DNA of 35,704 nucleotides from JAKAGE01 sp035541415 (GTDB lineage: Bacteria; Patescibacteriota; Minisyncoccia; UBA6257; 2-01-FULL-56-20): contig DATKNI010000012.1 of the NCBI GenBank assembly GCA_035541415.1, positions 1 through 35,704 on the forward strand, read 5' to 3'. A program made the translations under genes and the position numbers. This document shows, in pieces, positions 1-7,935 of this stretch. How positions within the stretch are numbered: position 1 is the stretch's first letter; each line of letters starts with the position of its first letter. The notes beneath the pieces were generated by a model. The model was not told the DNA's origin. It saw nothing but the letters and a program-made list of their open reading frames with translations, and did not search any database.

Positions 1-2
1 TA

Positions 3-1160
3 GGATCAGCCGCGGCGCTCACCGCAATCATCACGATTGCGGGCATGGCGAATGCGCGTGCTGCAACGGAACAAGTTTTATTTGGATCCGACGGCACGCT
101 GAACGTCTCCGGCACCTGCACCGGACGTTTTGCAATTGTAATCATCCGGAATTCATCCGACGGATCAATCTGGGGGAGTAGCAATCCGGATTGTGTAAAT
201 GGTTCGTATAAATATTCGATCAAAGTTCCGGACGCCGACCGGCAGGGCGGAACATACAAAGTGCAGGTTTCCGATGCCGCGACAGCTGATGGTTCTGCGC
301 CAACGAGCACGGCCGCGAATGAGCAGCCGATCGTCTTTGCGCCGGCTCCGGTAACGACGGAAATTTCGAACGTTGTGATCGACACGTCGACGACGGCGAC
401 AACAACGGACGAGTCGTTCCTCGATGACACCCTGCAGAAATTCTTCACTGTGGTGATGGACGTTGGCGATGCCGTCCAGCAATTCACGACGATTTTTGCG
501 AATACGGTGAAGGCGTCGCTCGTCGCAACCGTCAATTTATTCACGAAAAACCTCACGTTATTGCCGGGCGGATCGATTACTGTGCCGACGGGCGCGAATG
601 AAATTTCCGGTTCTGACTGGCTCTCGGCGGGCATGACGGACGTGTTTATTCCGAATACTTCAGTCACGACCTCGTCAAAAATTATTCTCACCCCGCAATC
701 GCTCATCTCCTCGCCGCTCGCCGTGACGAACAAGCAGCCGGGCGTCGGTTTCCATGTGACGGTTGCAACGCCGCAGGCGCAGGCGGTGCAATTTGATTGG
801 CTCATTGTGCAGACGTATGGCGCGGAAGCACCGGCGCAAGCACAAAACTTTTCTGCCGGCGTTTCGAACAATGTTTCGAATGGCGGCGGAGGCGATAGCG
901 GAGGCGCAATCATTGTGAACGCGACGGGTGATGCTGCGGCGAGCGATACGGTTTCAACGGATGACGCAAGCACGACAATAGGCGCGAGCGCAACAACGGA
1001 TTCGACTTCGACGACGGATACGAGTGCTGACGCGAACTCAACGATTGATGCGACTTCGACGACGGATACGAGCGACGCTGTTTCGAGCGACACGACTCCC
1101 GCCGCATCAACCGACAACGCAAATTCATCTTCCGATACAACGCCAACCACGAGCAATTAA
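3..1160 (+). CDS. Exported surface protein with Ser/Thr/Asp-rich C-terminal tail (5' end outside window)
   Basis: The reading frame is open from base 3, and the codons before the first in-window ATG (45) spell a hydrophobic stretch (AALTAIITIAG) ending in ANARAA. This looks like the core and cleavage site of a signal peptide, so the true start lies upstream of the window and the ATG at 45 sits inside the signal peptide. The mature protein begins with a small beta-rich domain (about residues 10-95 counted from base 45), then a segment with short hydrophobic runs (about 130-180), another beta domain (to about 270), a Gly-rich hinge, and a tail of roughly 85 residues made almost only of S, T, D, A and N. 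No sortase motif or C-terminal TM is visible. It is first of five tightly spaced genes ending at 5135. Function is not recognised; a stalk-like extracellular protein is an inference. Confidence 0.75.
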   Translation, partial: GSAAALTAIITIAGMANARAATEQVLFGSDGTLNVSGTCTGRFAIVIIRNSSDGSIWGSSNPDCVNGSYKYSIKVPDADRQGGTYKVQVSDAATADGSAPTSTAANEQPIVFAPAPVTTEISNVVIDTSTTATTTDESFLDDTLQKFFTVVMDVGDAVQQFTTIFANTVKASLVATVNLFTKNLTLLPGGSITVPTGANEISGSDWLSAGMTDVFIPNTSVTTSSKIILTPQSLISSPLAVTNKQPGVGFHVTVATPQAQAVQFDWLIVQTYGAEAPAQAQNFSAGVSNNVSNGGGGDSGGAIIVNATGDAAASDTVSTDDASTTIGASATTDSTSTTDTSADANSTIDATSTTDTSDAVSSDTTPAASTDNANSSSDTTPTTSN

Positions 1161-1169
1161 AAGGTCGTG

Positions 1170-1628
1170 ATGATCAATAAATCCATGAACAATACACGAA
1201 TGAATTTTCAAAACGACGTTCCGGTGCCGGTGGCGCGGCCAAAATCGATGGTGATGCGCATTCTCCGGTGGACGGCAACCCTCCTCATTATTCTCGGCGT
1301 ACTCACGTATACCTGGTCGTACATCGGCGGTTGCGCAAGCTGGCGCGCGATTTTCCTTACCAATAACCAGGTATATTTCGGCCATTTCTGCGAAGTCCCG
1401 TTTTCTCCCACGGTTACGCTGCACAATGTCTATTATTTGCAGGTTTCCGCCGGAGCAAACCAGGATTTTGCGAACACGGCGCAATCGCAATTCAAATTAG
1501 TACAGCTTGGCAACGAGATCCACGGCCCCACGGATGAAATGGTGATTCCGATGAGCCAGATTCTTTTTTGGGAAACGCTCCGTTCGGACAGCGCCATCGT
1601 CGCAGCCATCAAAAGCCTCAACCATTAA
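1170..1628 (+). CDS. Small single-pass membrane protein, unknown function
   Basis: About 152 residues. The N-terminal 30 residues are polar and presumably cytoplasmic, one TM helix lies at about 31-51 (TATLLIILGVLTYTW core), and the remaining 100 residues form a compact domain. The segment NNQVYFGHFCEV and the later NVYYLQV and ILFWETLRSDSAIVAAI resemble a conserved hypothetical family I associate with Patescibacteria; no function is known to me. I chose the ATG at 1170 over the GTG at 1167 because AAAAGG (1159-1164) lies 5 nt before it, one of the few Shine-Dalgarno sequences in this region. It starts 10 nt after the upstream stop and ends 6 nt before the next gene, so it is within the operon. 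Confidence 0.75.
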   Translation: MINKSMNNTRMNFQNDVPVPVARPKSMVMRILRWTATLLIILGVLTYTWSYIGGCASWRAIFLTNNQVYFGHFCEVPFSPTVTLHNVYYLQVSAGANQDFANTAQSQFKLVQLGNEIHGPTDEMVIPMSQILFWETLRSDSAIVAAIKSLNH

Positions 1629-1634
1629 TCCTGC

Positions 1635-2969
1635 ATGAAAAAGTTCGTGGTCGCCGCAGCGCTCTCGCTCTCCGCGCTTATCGCGTGGTTCGTGCTGCCA
1701 GTGCTTTCGCGAGCCGACGTTGCATCGAGTACGGACTTTACCGTGCAGGATTCGTATGCAGGATTTTTCTCGGGCGTCTCATCCTCAACTGATTTCACCG
1801 TGGTGCAGGGGAGCACGCCTTTCATTTCAAACAACAATACAAGTACGGACTTTGGAACGCATTCCGGTCCGGTAAACTTTTCAAGTTTTACGCCGCAATC
1901 GCGTACGTGGCGGTGGTATAACGATGCCGGCGACGAAAAACCCACATCTTCCATGGCTGCGGAAAACGTTGCGCCATCGGGCGTTAGCTCGAGTATTCCC
2001 ATTAAATTACGATTAAATATCGTGGAAACCGGCGGAACTGGGGCCGATAACGTAAAGTTCGGCCTGCAATATTCAACGTTTTCGGATTTTTCGGCAAGCG
2101 TGGGCACGGTGACAGAAATTGCGAACTGCATCTCGTCGTCGACATGGTGCTACGCATCGGTTGCGGGCGGCGGCAATGATAATGCCGTTGTCTCGTCAAC
2201 CGTACTTTCAACAAGCGGTGCATGTGCGGCCGGCGTGGGCGTCGGCTGCGGTACGCACAACACGTCGGCGGTGAGCACGAGCACGTTCACGCAGAACGCG
2301 AGCGCGACGACGGAATATGAATTCACGATCGAAGGCATAAGCACTGCGGCCGGGCAGACCTATTTTTTCCGGCCCGTGTATGAAGACAATGGCACTCCGG
2401 TTCCGCTCTACAGCACGTCGTCGTATCCGAGCCTCGTCACGGCAGGCGCTGGACTTACGTTCACTGTGAGCGGGTTGCCGCAAGGGACGGCGACAAGCGG
2501 CATCGTGACGAATGTTTCCACGACGGCGACAAGCATTTCATTCGGCACGCTTACGATCGCAACGAGTGTGACCGGCGCGCAGCAGCTCACCGTGACGACG
2601 AACGCGGCGAACGGTTATGAATTGTACGCCCTGCAAGATTCTCCGCTCTCCGACGGAAGCGGGCATGTGATCCCGGGCGTTTCGGGAACGAACGCGAGTC
2701 CGGTTTCGTGGTCGGGCGGATGCAGCGCGACATCGAGCGGATGTTTCGGCTATCACACGGGAAGCGCGGTGCTCTCCGGCGGTTCAACGCGCTTCGCCGC
2801 GAACGACACCTATGCCGCGCTCACGTCGAGCACGGGGGAAATCGGATACGCGGGATCGCCGTCGACGAGCAGTACCGTGAGCGTGGTATACCGCATCCAG
2901 GCGGGGTCGACGCAGGTGAATGGAAATTATGTAAACAATATTGTCTATGTCGTTGCGCCGAGCTTCTAA
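1635..2969 (+). CDS. Secreted surface protein with C-terminal WxL-like beta domain
   Basis: 444 residues with a signal peptide (MKK, hydrophobic 5-22, likely cleavage near SRADVA). The mature part begins with repeats of SSTDFTV type (about 30-75), then Ig/Fn3-like beta sheets with paired Cys (about 100-265). The C-terminal 175 residues match the C-terminus of the product of 5241: FTVSGL start, SFGTLTI, a QQLTVTTNAANGY motif, and a final strand GNYVNNIVYVV. That layout resembles the Firmicutes WxL cell-wall-binding domain (an FG..TI strand, a GW.L strand and a G.Y..t.TW.L last strand), but neither W-x-L motif is present, so I call it WxL-like only. There is no membrane anchor. The next two genes (2971, 4020) encode membrane-anchored proteins resembling WxL-interacting proteins, which suggests they hold this protein on the surface (inference). 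Confidence 0.75.
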   Translation: MKKFVVAAALSLSALIAWFVLPVLSRADVASSTDFTVQDSYAGFFSGVSSSTDFTVVQGSTPFISNNNTSTDFGTHSGPVNFSSFTPQSRTWRWYNDAGDEKPTSSMAAENVAPSGVSSSIPIKLRLNIVETGGTGADNVKFGLQYSTFSDFSASVGTVTEIANCISSSTWCYASVAGGGNDNAVVSSTVLSTSGACAAGVGVGCGTHNTSAVSTSTFTQNASATTEYEFTIEGISTAAGQTYFFRPVYEDNGTPVPLYSTSSYPSLVTAGAGLTFTVSGLPQGTATSGIVTNVSTTATSISFGTLTIATSVTGAQQLTVTTNAANGYELYALQDSPLSDGSGHVIPGVSGTNASPVSWSGGCSATSSGCFGYHTGSAVLSGGSTRFAANDTYAALTSSTGEIGYAGSPSTSSTVSVVYRIQAGSTQVNGNYVNNIVYVVAPSF

Positions 2970-2970
2970 C

Positions 2971-4023
2971 ATGAATTATTTTTCAACCAAGCAGTTCACG
3001 GCGCTCGGGGCGCGGATCATTTTCGGAATTATTTTCGCGCTGGGATTTATTGTTGCGGCGCCGGCCGCCCACGCGGCGGATCTCACGGTGACGCCGGCGG
3101 TGATCGACGACCACGGACTGCCGCAGGATATTTTCAATTACACACTCACGCTCACCAACACGACCGATCATCAGATAAATATTTTTGCATACGTGTATAC
3201 GATCACGGCGGATGGCAGCCAGCCGTTCATCGACCCGTCGCTCGCCAACCGTCCGGCATCGCTCGCGAACTGGATCACGGTGACGCGCGGCGCGCTCACG
3301 TTCGCTCCGGGCGAAACAAAAAAGATTCCCGTCGGCGTGACAATCAATCCGTACGCGACGGCAGGGGAATACCACGCCGCAATCGCGTTCGAGGAGGGCG
3401 GCATCCGCGACGATGCCGACGCGCACTTTGCGGGGTCGCCGCAGACCCTCCTCGATTTCACGGTGGCGTCCAATAAGAAGGAGGAGTTATCGCTCGTGGC
3501 GCTCACGCCCGATAAGCGATTTTATTCAGGTTTTCCGGCCTCAATATCGTATGTCATCAAGAATAACGGCGACGTCCCATCGACGCCAGGAGGCGCGGTT
3601 TTGTTTTATGATCATATCGGCCACGAGATTGGTTCGGTCCCGGCGAATCCGGACGGCGTGACGATTGCGCCGGGCGAATCGCATACGTTCACGGCGACAT
3701 GGACCGGAGCGAATGCCGGCATGGGCCAGTTCCAGGCGGCGCTCCAAATGGATTACGGTCCGAATAATGCGCAACTCGCCGACACGGTGATGTTTTGGAT
3801 TTTGCCGTGGCAAAAAATTCTGCTCGCCTTCATCGCGCTCCTCGCGATCGCAATCGCGTTTGCAATCATCGCGCACCGTTCGTATCTCCGCAGCCATCAC
3901 CGCCGGATGAAATTTTTTGAATATCTTGTGAATCAGATGAAGCGCAACAACAAAGCGGTGCTCGATCTCCGTGCGCCGCATCTCGCCGAACCGCCGAAAC
4001 CGCCGCGCAACTACAAACGATGA
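2971..4023 (+). CDS. Membrane-anchored DUF916/WxLIP-like surface protein
   Basis: 350 residues. A signal peptide spans 1-36 (AHAADL cleavage region). Two beta domains follow: about 38-145, with NWITV, an APGETKKIPVGV strand and an AGEYHAAI loop, and about 170-275. A TM helix lies at about 281-301, followed by a 50-residue cytoplasmic tail rich in K/R/H and P. This order (signal peptide, two Ig-like domains, TM, basic tail) matches the DUF916-DUF3324 proteins that accompany WxL proteins in Firmicutes. The start at 2971 is 2 nt after the TAA of the upstream gene; an in-frame extension to 2941 would overlap that gene and is less likely. The stop overlaps the next start as ATGA. Paralogues lie at 4020, 6459 and 22803. 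Confidence 0.8.
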   Translation: MNYFSTKQFTALGARIIFGIIFALGFIVAAPAAHAADLTVTPAVIDDHGLPQDIFNYTLTLTNTTDHQINIFAYVYTITADGSQPFIDPSLANRPASLANWITVTRGALTFAPGETKKIPVGVTINPYATAGEYHAAIAFEEGGIRDDADAHFAGSPQTLLDFTVASNKKEELSLVALTPDKRFYSGFPASISYVIKNNGDVPSTPGGAVLFYDHIGHEIGSVPANPDGVTIAPGESHTFTATWTGANAGMGQFQAALQMDYGPNNAQLADTVMFWILPWQKILLAFIALLAIAIAFAIIAHRSYLRSHHRRMKFFEYLVNQMKRNNKAVLDLRAPHLAEPPKPPRNYKR

Positions 4024-5135
4024 AAAAATATTTTGTAAAACTTTTTACGGCGGCGTTCGCCGCGATGCTCATCGTTCCGGTTTCGCTTTTCGTCGCGCCG
4101 CAAATTTCTTTCGCGCAAACGACCGGCGCGTCGTCGATCACGATCACGCCGCCGTTCTTCACGGTGAACATGAGTCCGGGAGACGCGTGGGCGAGTTCGA
4201 TCCGCGTCGTGAACACGAACCCGGGAACATTGCCGATCGTCGCCGTCGTGAACGGATTTTCTCCGGCGGGCGATACGGGACAGGGAACGTTCACGAAACT
4301 TTCCGATCTCGCGAATGATCAGGACGCGCTCGCAAATTGGATCACCGTTTCACCGTCGCCGTTCAATGTCCCGTCCGGCGGCGCGATCGACGTCCCGTTT
4401 TCCGTCGCCGTTCCAAAAGATGCCGCGCCCGGAGGACATTACGCGGCGATTTTGATAGGGACCCAGCCCGGCGGGAGCAGCAGCGGGTCATACGTCGGCG
4501 TGAGCAGCTTCATTTCGGCGCTTATCTTCGTGCGCGTGTCGGGCGATGTGAAAGAATCGGGCGCGATCCAGGAATTTTCAACTGATAAAAATTTTTACCA
4601 GGATCCGAATGTAAATTTCACGGTGCGATTTGCGAATAACGGCAACGTGCACGTCCGTCCAAGCGGCCAAATTGAAATTTACAATGCCTTCGGCAAGCAA
4701 GTCGGAAATATTTTAGTGAACCAGCAGGGGAATCTCGGCTACGTTCTGCCGTCGAGCACGAGAAAATTTTCTTTCAACTGGGAGGGTTCGAATAATTTGT
4801 GGGATATCGGGGAGTACACGGCCGTCGTCACGCTCGCATACGGAACGGATGGCAGCAAGAGCGTTTCGGGAACGGTGACGTTCTGGGTTTTGCCGATTTG
4901 GAAATTACTCGAAGATATTTTCGCGCTCATCATCGTGATCGGAATATTCGTCTGGCTGCTCAAGCGGTACATCCGCACGATGCTTGAACGCGAGATGGGG
5001 AAGTATGGTCCATCGCATCCGTCGCCTCGGTCTCCCGCAAGTCCTCCGCCTCCGCCGCCAGTGCGCCACAACCGCGAGCAGAATCCTGCAAAACCCTCAG
5101 AAACGATTGATTTACGCAGAAAAAACGAAGAATGA
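4020..5135 (+). CDS. Membrane-anchored DUF916/WxLIP-like surface protein
   Basis: 371 residues. Signal peptide 1-33 (SFAQ), N-terminal beta domain about 37-175 containing NWITVSPSPFNVPSGG and DAAPGGHYAAIL, second beta domain about 180-290 starting IQEFSTDKNFYQDPNV, TM helix about 297-315, and a basic, Pro-rich cytoplasmic tail with a run of seven P residues. It is clearly homologous along its length to the product of 6459, which also has DAKEDAQIQEFSTDKGLYQDP and APGGHYGAI. Its start overlaps the stop of 2971 (ATGA), indicating translational coupling. Role by analogy: a partner that retains the unanchored WxL-like protein of 1635 at the membrane or wall. The family call is by architecture and motif resemblance, not by a search. 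Confidence 0.8.
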   Translation: MKKYFVKLFTAAFAAMLIVPVSLFVAPQISFAQTTGASSITITPPFFTVNMSPGDAWASSIRVVNTNPGTLPIVAVVNGFSPAGDTGQGTFTKLSDLANDQDALANWITVSPSPFNVPSGGAIDVPFSVAVPKDAAPGGHYAAILIGTQPGGSSSGSYVGVSSFISALIFVRVSGDVKESGAIQEFSTDKNFYQDPNVNFTVRFANNGNVHVRPSGQIEIYNAFGKQVGNILVNQQGNLGYVLPSSTRKFSFNWEGSNNLWDIGEYTAVVTLAYGTDGSKSVSGTVTFWVLPIWKLLEDIFALIIVIGIFVWLLKRYIRTMLEREMGKYGPSHPSPRSPASPPPPPPVRHNREQNPAKPSETIDLRRKNEE

Positions 5136-5152
5136 ACAACCCCTTGACGGCC

Positions 5153-5183
5153 TGTGGATAAATAGCCCTTGCGGTGTGGACAA
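5153..5183 (+). promoter_or_regulatory. Two DnaA-box-like sites upstream of 5241
   Basis: TGTGGATAA at 5153-5161 is the exact complement of the consensus DnaA box TTATCCACA, and TGTGGACAA at 5175-5183 differs from it at one position. Their starts are 22 bp apart, about two helical turns, placing them on one face of the DNA. The first is followed by GCCCTT at 5165-5170; the same pairing (box, 2-3 nt, GCCCTT) occurs upstream of 20856. A TTGACG lies just upstream (5144-5149). They sit before the -10 at 5194, so a regulatory role is more likely than replication initiation. Confidence 0.5.
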
Positions 5184-5190
5184 AATGTTA

Positions 5191-5199
5191 TGTTAGAAT
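5191..5199 (+). promoter_or_regulatory. Extended -10 promoter element for 5241
   Basis: TGT followed by TAGAAT (5194-5199) forms an extended -10. Transcription should start near 5206, giving a leader of about 35 nt before the ATG at 5241. Confidence 0.5.
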
Positions 5200-5240
5200 T
5201 AAAAAAACGAAAAAGGTCAAAAGGTTTTCCCCTAAACCAC

Positions 5241-6362
5241 ATGATTTCTCGAAAGATTCGTAAAGATTTGTCGATTGCAGCTTCGGCTGCGCTCATTGTT
5301 AGTATTTTTGCGTGGACAACGTTGATTCACGTGTTTCCGGTCGCACGCGCCGTAAACCTCACGTCAGTGAGCGATACGTTAACCGATTCGCGCCCGGGCT
5401 TTGGGGCAAATCATACGATTACCTATACGAACTCAACATCGACCGTTGGCCCGGTAACCATTGTTTACACCTTTGACCCCGCCAGCTCGCTCTTCGGTGG
5501 CATCGGCAGCGTGACCATCAACGACGTAACTTCAACCCAGATGTCATTCGCGGCGGCTTGCAGCGGCGGTAAGGTGACGCTTTCCACAAGCACTACGGCT
5601 CTTACCGTGAACGTCTGCAGCGGTACGACACTTGCAACGGGAACAATTACACTCAAGACGTTGAATTCAAAGATTACAAACCCGACATCAACCGGTTCCT
5701 ACATCATCCGTATTGGTGGTACGCAACCGAACAGTGCTGATACCCGCGTTGCAATCGTGAATGGCGTAAACGTTACGGCGGCTGTTGCAACAACCTTTAC
5801 CTTCACGGTAGCAGGCCTTGCAACAAGCACTTCGCTTGGCAATACGGCGACAACGACCGGCGCTTCCACTTCGACAACGCTTCCCTTCGGTACTATTGCT
5901 CCGAACTCACATGCTGAGCTCGCACAGCAGCTGAACGTAACGACGAATGCCGAGAATGGTTATGCGGTGACGATCCACGAAGACCAGGATCTCACGAGCC
6001 AGACGGGTGCAACCATCCACTTGTTCTCGAACGCGAACGCGACGAGCACGCCGAGCCCGTGGACATCGCCGACGAACATCATCAACAACCCGCTCACGTA
6101 TGGACACTTCGGCATCACGAGCGATGACGCGTCAAGCTCGCTCCTCGGCGCTCCGAACTTCGGCACGAGCTCTGCGCTCTACGCTGGAAGCTTCAACCCA
6201 ACCTCGACACTCACCGTTATGACCTGGAACGGACCATCCGACGGCACCACGCAGAACGTGGGTCTCACGAAAGTTGCCTTCCGCATCGAAATCGGAACAC
6301 TCCAGCCAGCTGCAAACGACTACACAAACAACCTGATCTACGTAGCGACCCCGGTGTTCTAA
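5241..6362 (+). CDS. Secreted surface protein with SDT-SRP N-domain and C-terminal WxL-like domain
   Basis: 373 residues from ATG 5241 (MISRKIRK). Longer in-frame starts at 5169 or 5190 lie inside or before the promoter. Signal peptide 1-37 (hydrophobic LSIAASAALIVSIFAW, cleavage near ARAVN). The N-terminal beta domain begins VSDTLTDSRPGFGANHTI and ends near NPTSTGSYII; the same two signatures are in the product of 7936 (VSDTVTDSRPSFPADHKI, NPSSTGSYLV). The C-terminal half, from FTVAGL to NDYTNNLIYVATPVF, is homologous to the end of the 1635 product and resembles a WxL domain lacking the W-x-L motifs. It has no anchor. It is monocistronic, with its own promoter and a strong terminator, suggesting high expression, perhaps as a major surface-layer component (inference). 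Confidence 0.8.
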   Translation: MISRKIRKDLSIAASAALIVSIFAWTTLIHVFPVARAVNLTSVSDTLTDSRPGFGANHTITYTNSTSTVGPVTIVYTFDPASSLFGGIGSVTINDVTSTQMSFAAACSGGKVTLSTSTTALTVNVCSGTTLATGTITLKTLNSKITNPTSTGSYIIRIGGTQPNSADTRVAIVNGVNVTAAVATTFTFTVAGLATSTSLGNTATTTGASTSTTLPFGTIAPNSHAELAQQLNVTTNAENGYAVTIHEDQDLTSQTGATIHLFSNANATSTPSPWTSPTNIINNPLTYGHFGITSDDASSSLLGAPNFGTSSALYAGSFNPTSTLTVMTWNGPSDGTTQNVGLTKVAFRIEIGTLQPAANDYTNNLIYVATPVF

Positions 6363-6374
6363 AAAAGACTTCAG

Positions 6375-6400
6375 AAAAACCCCGAGGAATCGGGGTTTTT
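6375..6400 (+). terminator. Rho-independent terminator after 5241
   Basis: An 11-bp perfect stem (AAAAACCCCGA with TCGGGGTTTTT) around a GGAA loop, the 3' arm ending in five T. It begins 12 nt after the stop codon. Its A-tract also allows it to act on the - strand. Confidence 0.9.
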
Positions 6401-6419
6401 CATTTATCAAGCCTGTGTA

Positions 6420-6448
6420 TTGTCCCGAGGAGGCTCCCATGCTACTAT
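6420..6448 (+). promoter_or_regulatory. Sigma70-type promoter for 6459
   Basis: TTGTCC (6420-6425), a 17-bp spacer, and TACTAT (6443-6448) preceded by TGC. Expected transcription start is near 6455, only about 4 nt before the ATG at 6459, giving a near-leaderless mRNA. Confidence 0.65.
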
Positions 6449-6458
6449 GAATCCAACG

Positions 6459-7529
6459 ATGAAAAGAGCGTTCGCAGGATTGGCCGCAATCGCGGCAATG
6501 CTCATGATAGCGGGATCGGGGATCGTGCATGCCCAAACCGCGAATCAAACGGGTATCAAGGTACAACCCGCGCTTTTTGAACAGGAGATCAATCCCGGCG
6601 ACCAATTTTCCACTTCTATTACCGTCACGAATCCTGATCCGACCGCCAAACAATTCACGGTGAGCGTTCAGGATATTTCTGATATGCTGGCCACGGGACA
6701 GCCGGTTTTCACGGCTTCTTCGGTTCCGGAATACGGCTTGAGCTCGTGGGTAACGATCAGTAATCCCATTATTACGATTCCTGCAAACGGCACGGTTTCT
6801 GTTCCGTTCACGATTCACGTTCCGGCCACGGCGGCTCCGGGCGGCCACTACGGCGCGATCTTCGTAACCTTCGGCGCCAAACGGCCGACCTTCAACGGCA
6901 CGGGCGTCGGATACCAAGTTGGCGCGCTCATCGATCTTCGCATCGCAGGCGACGCGAAAGAAGACGCGCAGATCCAGGAGTTCAGCACCGACAAGGGGCT
7001 TTATCAGGATCCCAACGTCACGTTCACCGCAAAAGTTGAGAACCAAGGCAATGTTTTGCTCCGCCCGCGCGGACCGATCGACATCACGAACATGTTCGGA
7101 CAGAAAGTCGGCGAGGTGGTGATCAACAATGATGCGGCAGCGATTTTCCCCGGGACGGTCCGTTCATACAGCGTGAACTGGACGGGAAGCGGATTCATGA
7201 TGGGGCGCTTTGATGCGGTGATGTCGCTCACGTACGGCGACCAGGGCAACAAGACGGTTTCGCGCGAACTTTCATTCTGGATCATTCCGGTGATGCCGAT
7301 TCTCGCCGTGCTCGCAAGCATCATCTTCTTTGTCTTGCTCTTCATCTGGTCAATCCGCACCTACGTCCGCAAGAAAGTCGCTTCGATGACGTCGGGCCGT
7401 TCCGAATCGCCCGAGGAGCGTTTCCTCGCCGAAGGACGCCTTCCGTTCTCGCGCTTGCTCTTCATCCTTGTTGCAACAGCGATCTTCGCGATCATCTTCT
7501 TGATGATCCTGTTCTTCCTCTTTGGGTAA
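6459..7529 (+). CDS. Membrane-anchored DUF916/WxLIP-like surface protein
   Basis: 356 residues from ATG 6459 (MKRAFAGLAA). The ATG at 6447 and the TTG at 6420 overlap the promoter, so they are rejected as starts. Signal peptide 1-25 (IVHAQ), N-terminal beta domain about 32-165 with SSWVTISNP, IPANGTVSVPF and TAAPGGHYGAIF, second beta domain about 168-275 with IQEFSTDKGLYQDPNV, TM helix about 278-299, a short charged loop (ESPEERFLAEGR) and a second TM at 332-355. The paralogue at 4020 has one TM and a Pro-rich tail instead. It lies downstream of the WxL-like protein gene 5241, the same order as 1635 then 2971/4020. Its stop overlaps the start of 7529 (TAATG). Confidence 0.8.
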   Translation: MKRAFAGLAAIAAMLMIAGSGIVHAQTANQTGIKVQPALFEQEINPGDQFSTSITVTNPDPTAKQFTVSVQDISDMLATGQPVFTASSVPEYGLSSWVTISNPIITIPANGTVSVPFTIHVPATAAPGGHYGAIFVTFGAKRPTFNGTGVGYQVGALIDLRIAGDAKEDAQIQEFSTDKGLYQDPNVTFTAKVENQGNVLLRPRGPIDITNMFGQKVGEVVINNDAAAIFPGTVRSYSVNWTGSGFMMGRFDAVMSLTYGDQGNKTVSRELSFWIIPVMPILAVLASIIFFVLLFIWSIRTYVRKKVASMTSGRSESPEERFLAEGRLPFSRLLFILVATAIFAIIFLMILFFLFG

Positions 7530-7906
7530 TGGCCCCGCGAAAATCAGTCGGCATATTTCTTATCATGGCAGCTATCGGCTTTATTGCCGTAGGGGTTTTT
7601 GGCGCATCGACCGGCTCGACGCTTTCTCCGGCTGATGTCGGCGTCACCGTCGGCGTCGCTCCGAATCCCTACAACACGTTAAATGCGCAACTCGATCAAC
7701 GCCAAAAAGTGCTCGACGCCGAGGCGTCTAATTTGCAGGCCGAGGAGGCGGCGCTCAATTCACAGACGTCGACATTCGGGAATGGCTCGGAATCGCCGAT
7801 GATTGGATTTCTCATGATCGCGGTTGGCGTGCTCGCATTCCTCGTTGGACTTAACTTTTATTTCGATTGGCACCGCAGCACGCAGGGGACGGCGACGCCC
7901 GCGTAG
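7529..7906 (+). CDS. Small two-TM membrane protein with coiled-coil loop
   Basis: 125 residues: TM about 6-28, an extracellular loop containing a predicted coiled coil (about 50-80, LDQRQKVLDAEASNLQAEEAALNSQ region), TM about 91-110, and a short polar tail. The ATG overlaps the stop of 6459 as TAATG, so the two are co-transcribed and probably translationally coupled. I do not recognise the family. The pairing suggests an accessory subunit of the DUF916-like protein in the membrane (inference). Confidence 0.7.
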   Translation: MAPRKSVGIFLIMAAIGFIAVGVFGASTGSTLSPADVGVTVGVAPNPYNTLNAQLDQRQKVLDAEASNLQAEEAALNSQTSTFGNGSESPMIGFLMIAVGVLAFLVGLNFYFDWHRSTQGTATPA

Positions 7907-7920
7907 CGCCCTTCGCGAGG

Positions 7921-7929
7921 TGCTACTAT
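7921..7929 (+). promoter_or_regulatory. Extended -10; leaderless start at 7936
   Basis: TGC then TACTAT (7924-7929), six bases, then GTG at 7936. The spacing puts +1 on the start codon. No good -35 is visible, which fits an extended -10 promoter. Confidence 0.6.
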
Positions 7930-7935
7930 TATAGA

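Noticed and set aside
5153..5183. Replication origin
   Set aside because: Only two boxes, no AT-rich unwinding region with a box cluster, and no dnaA or dnaN nearby.
6132..7046. Long - strand open frame (304 codons) opposite 6459
   Set aside because: It lies antisense to a clear signal-peptide/TM protein, is Arg-rich with no recognisable domain, and has no start signals; it is a composition shadow.
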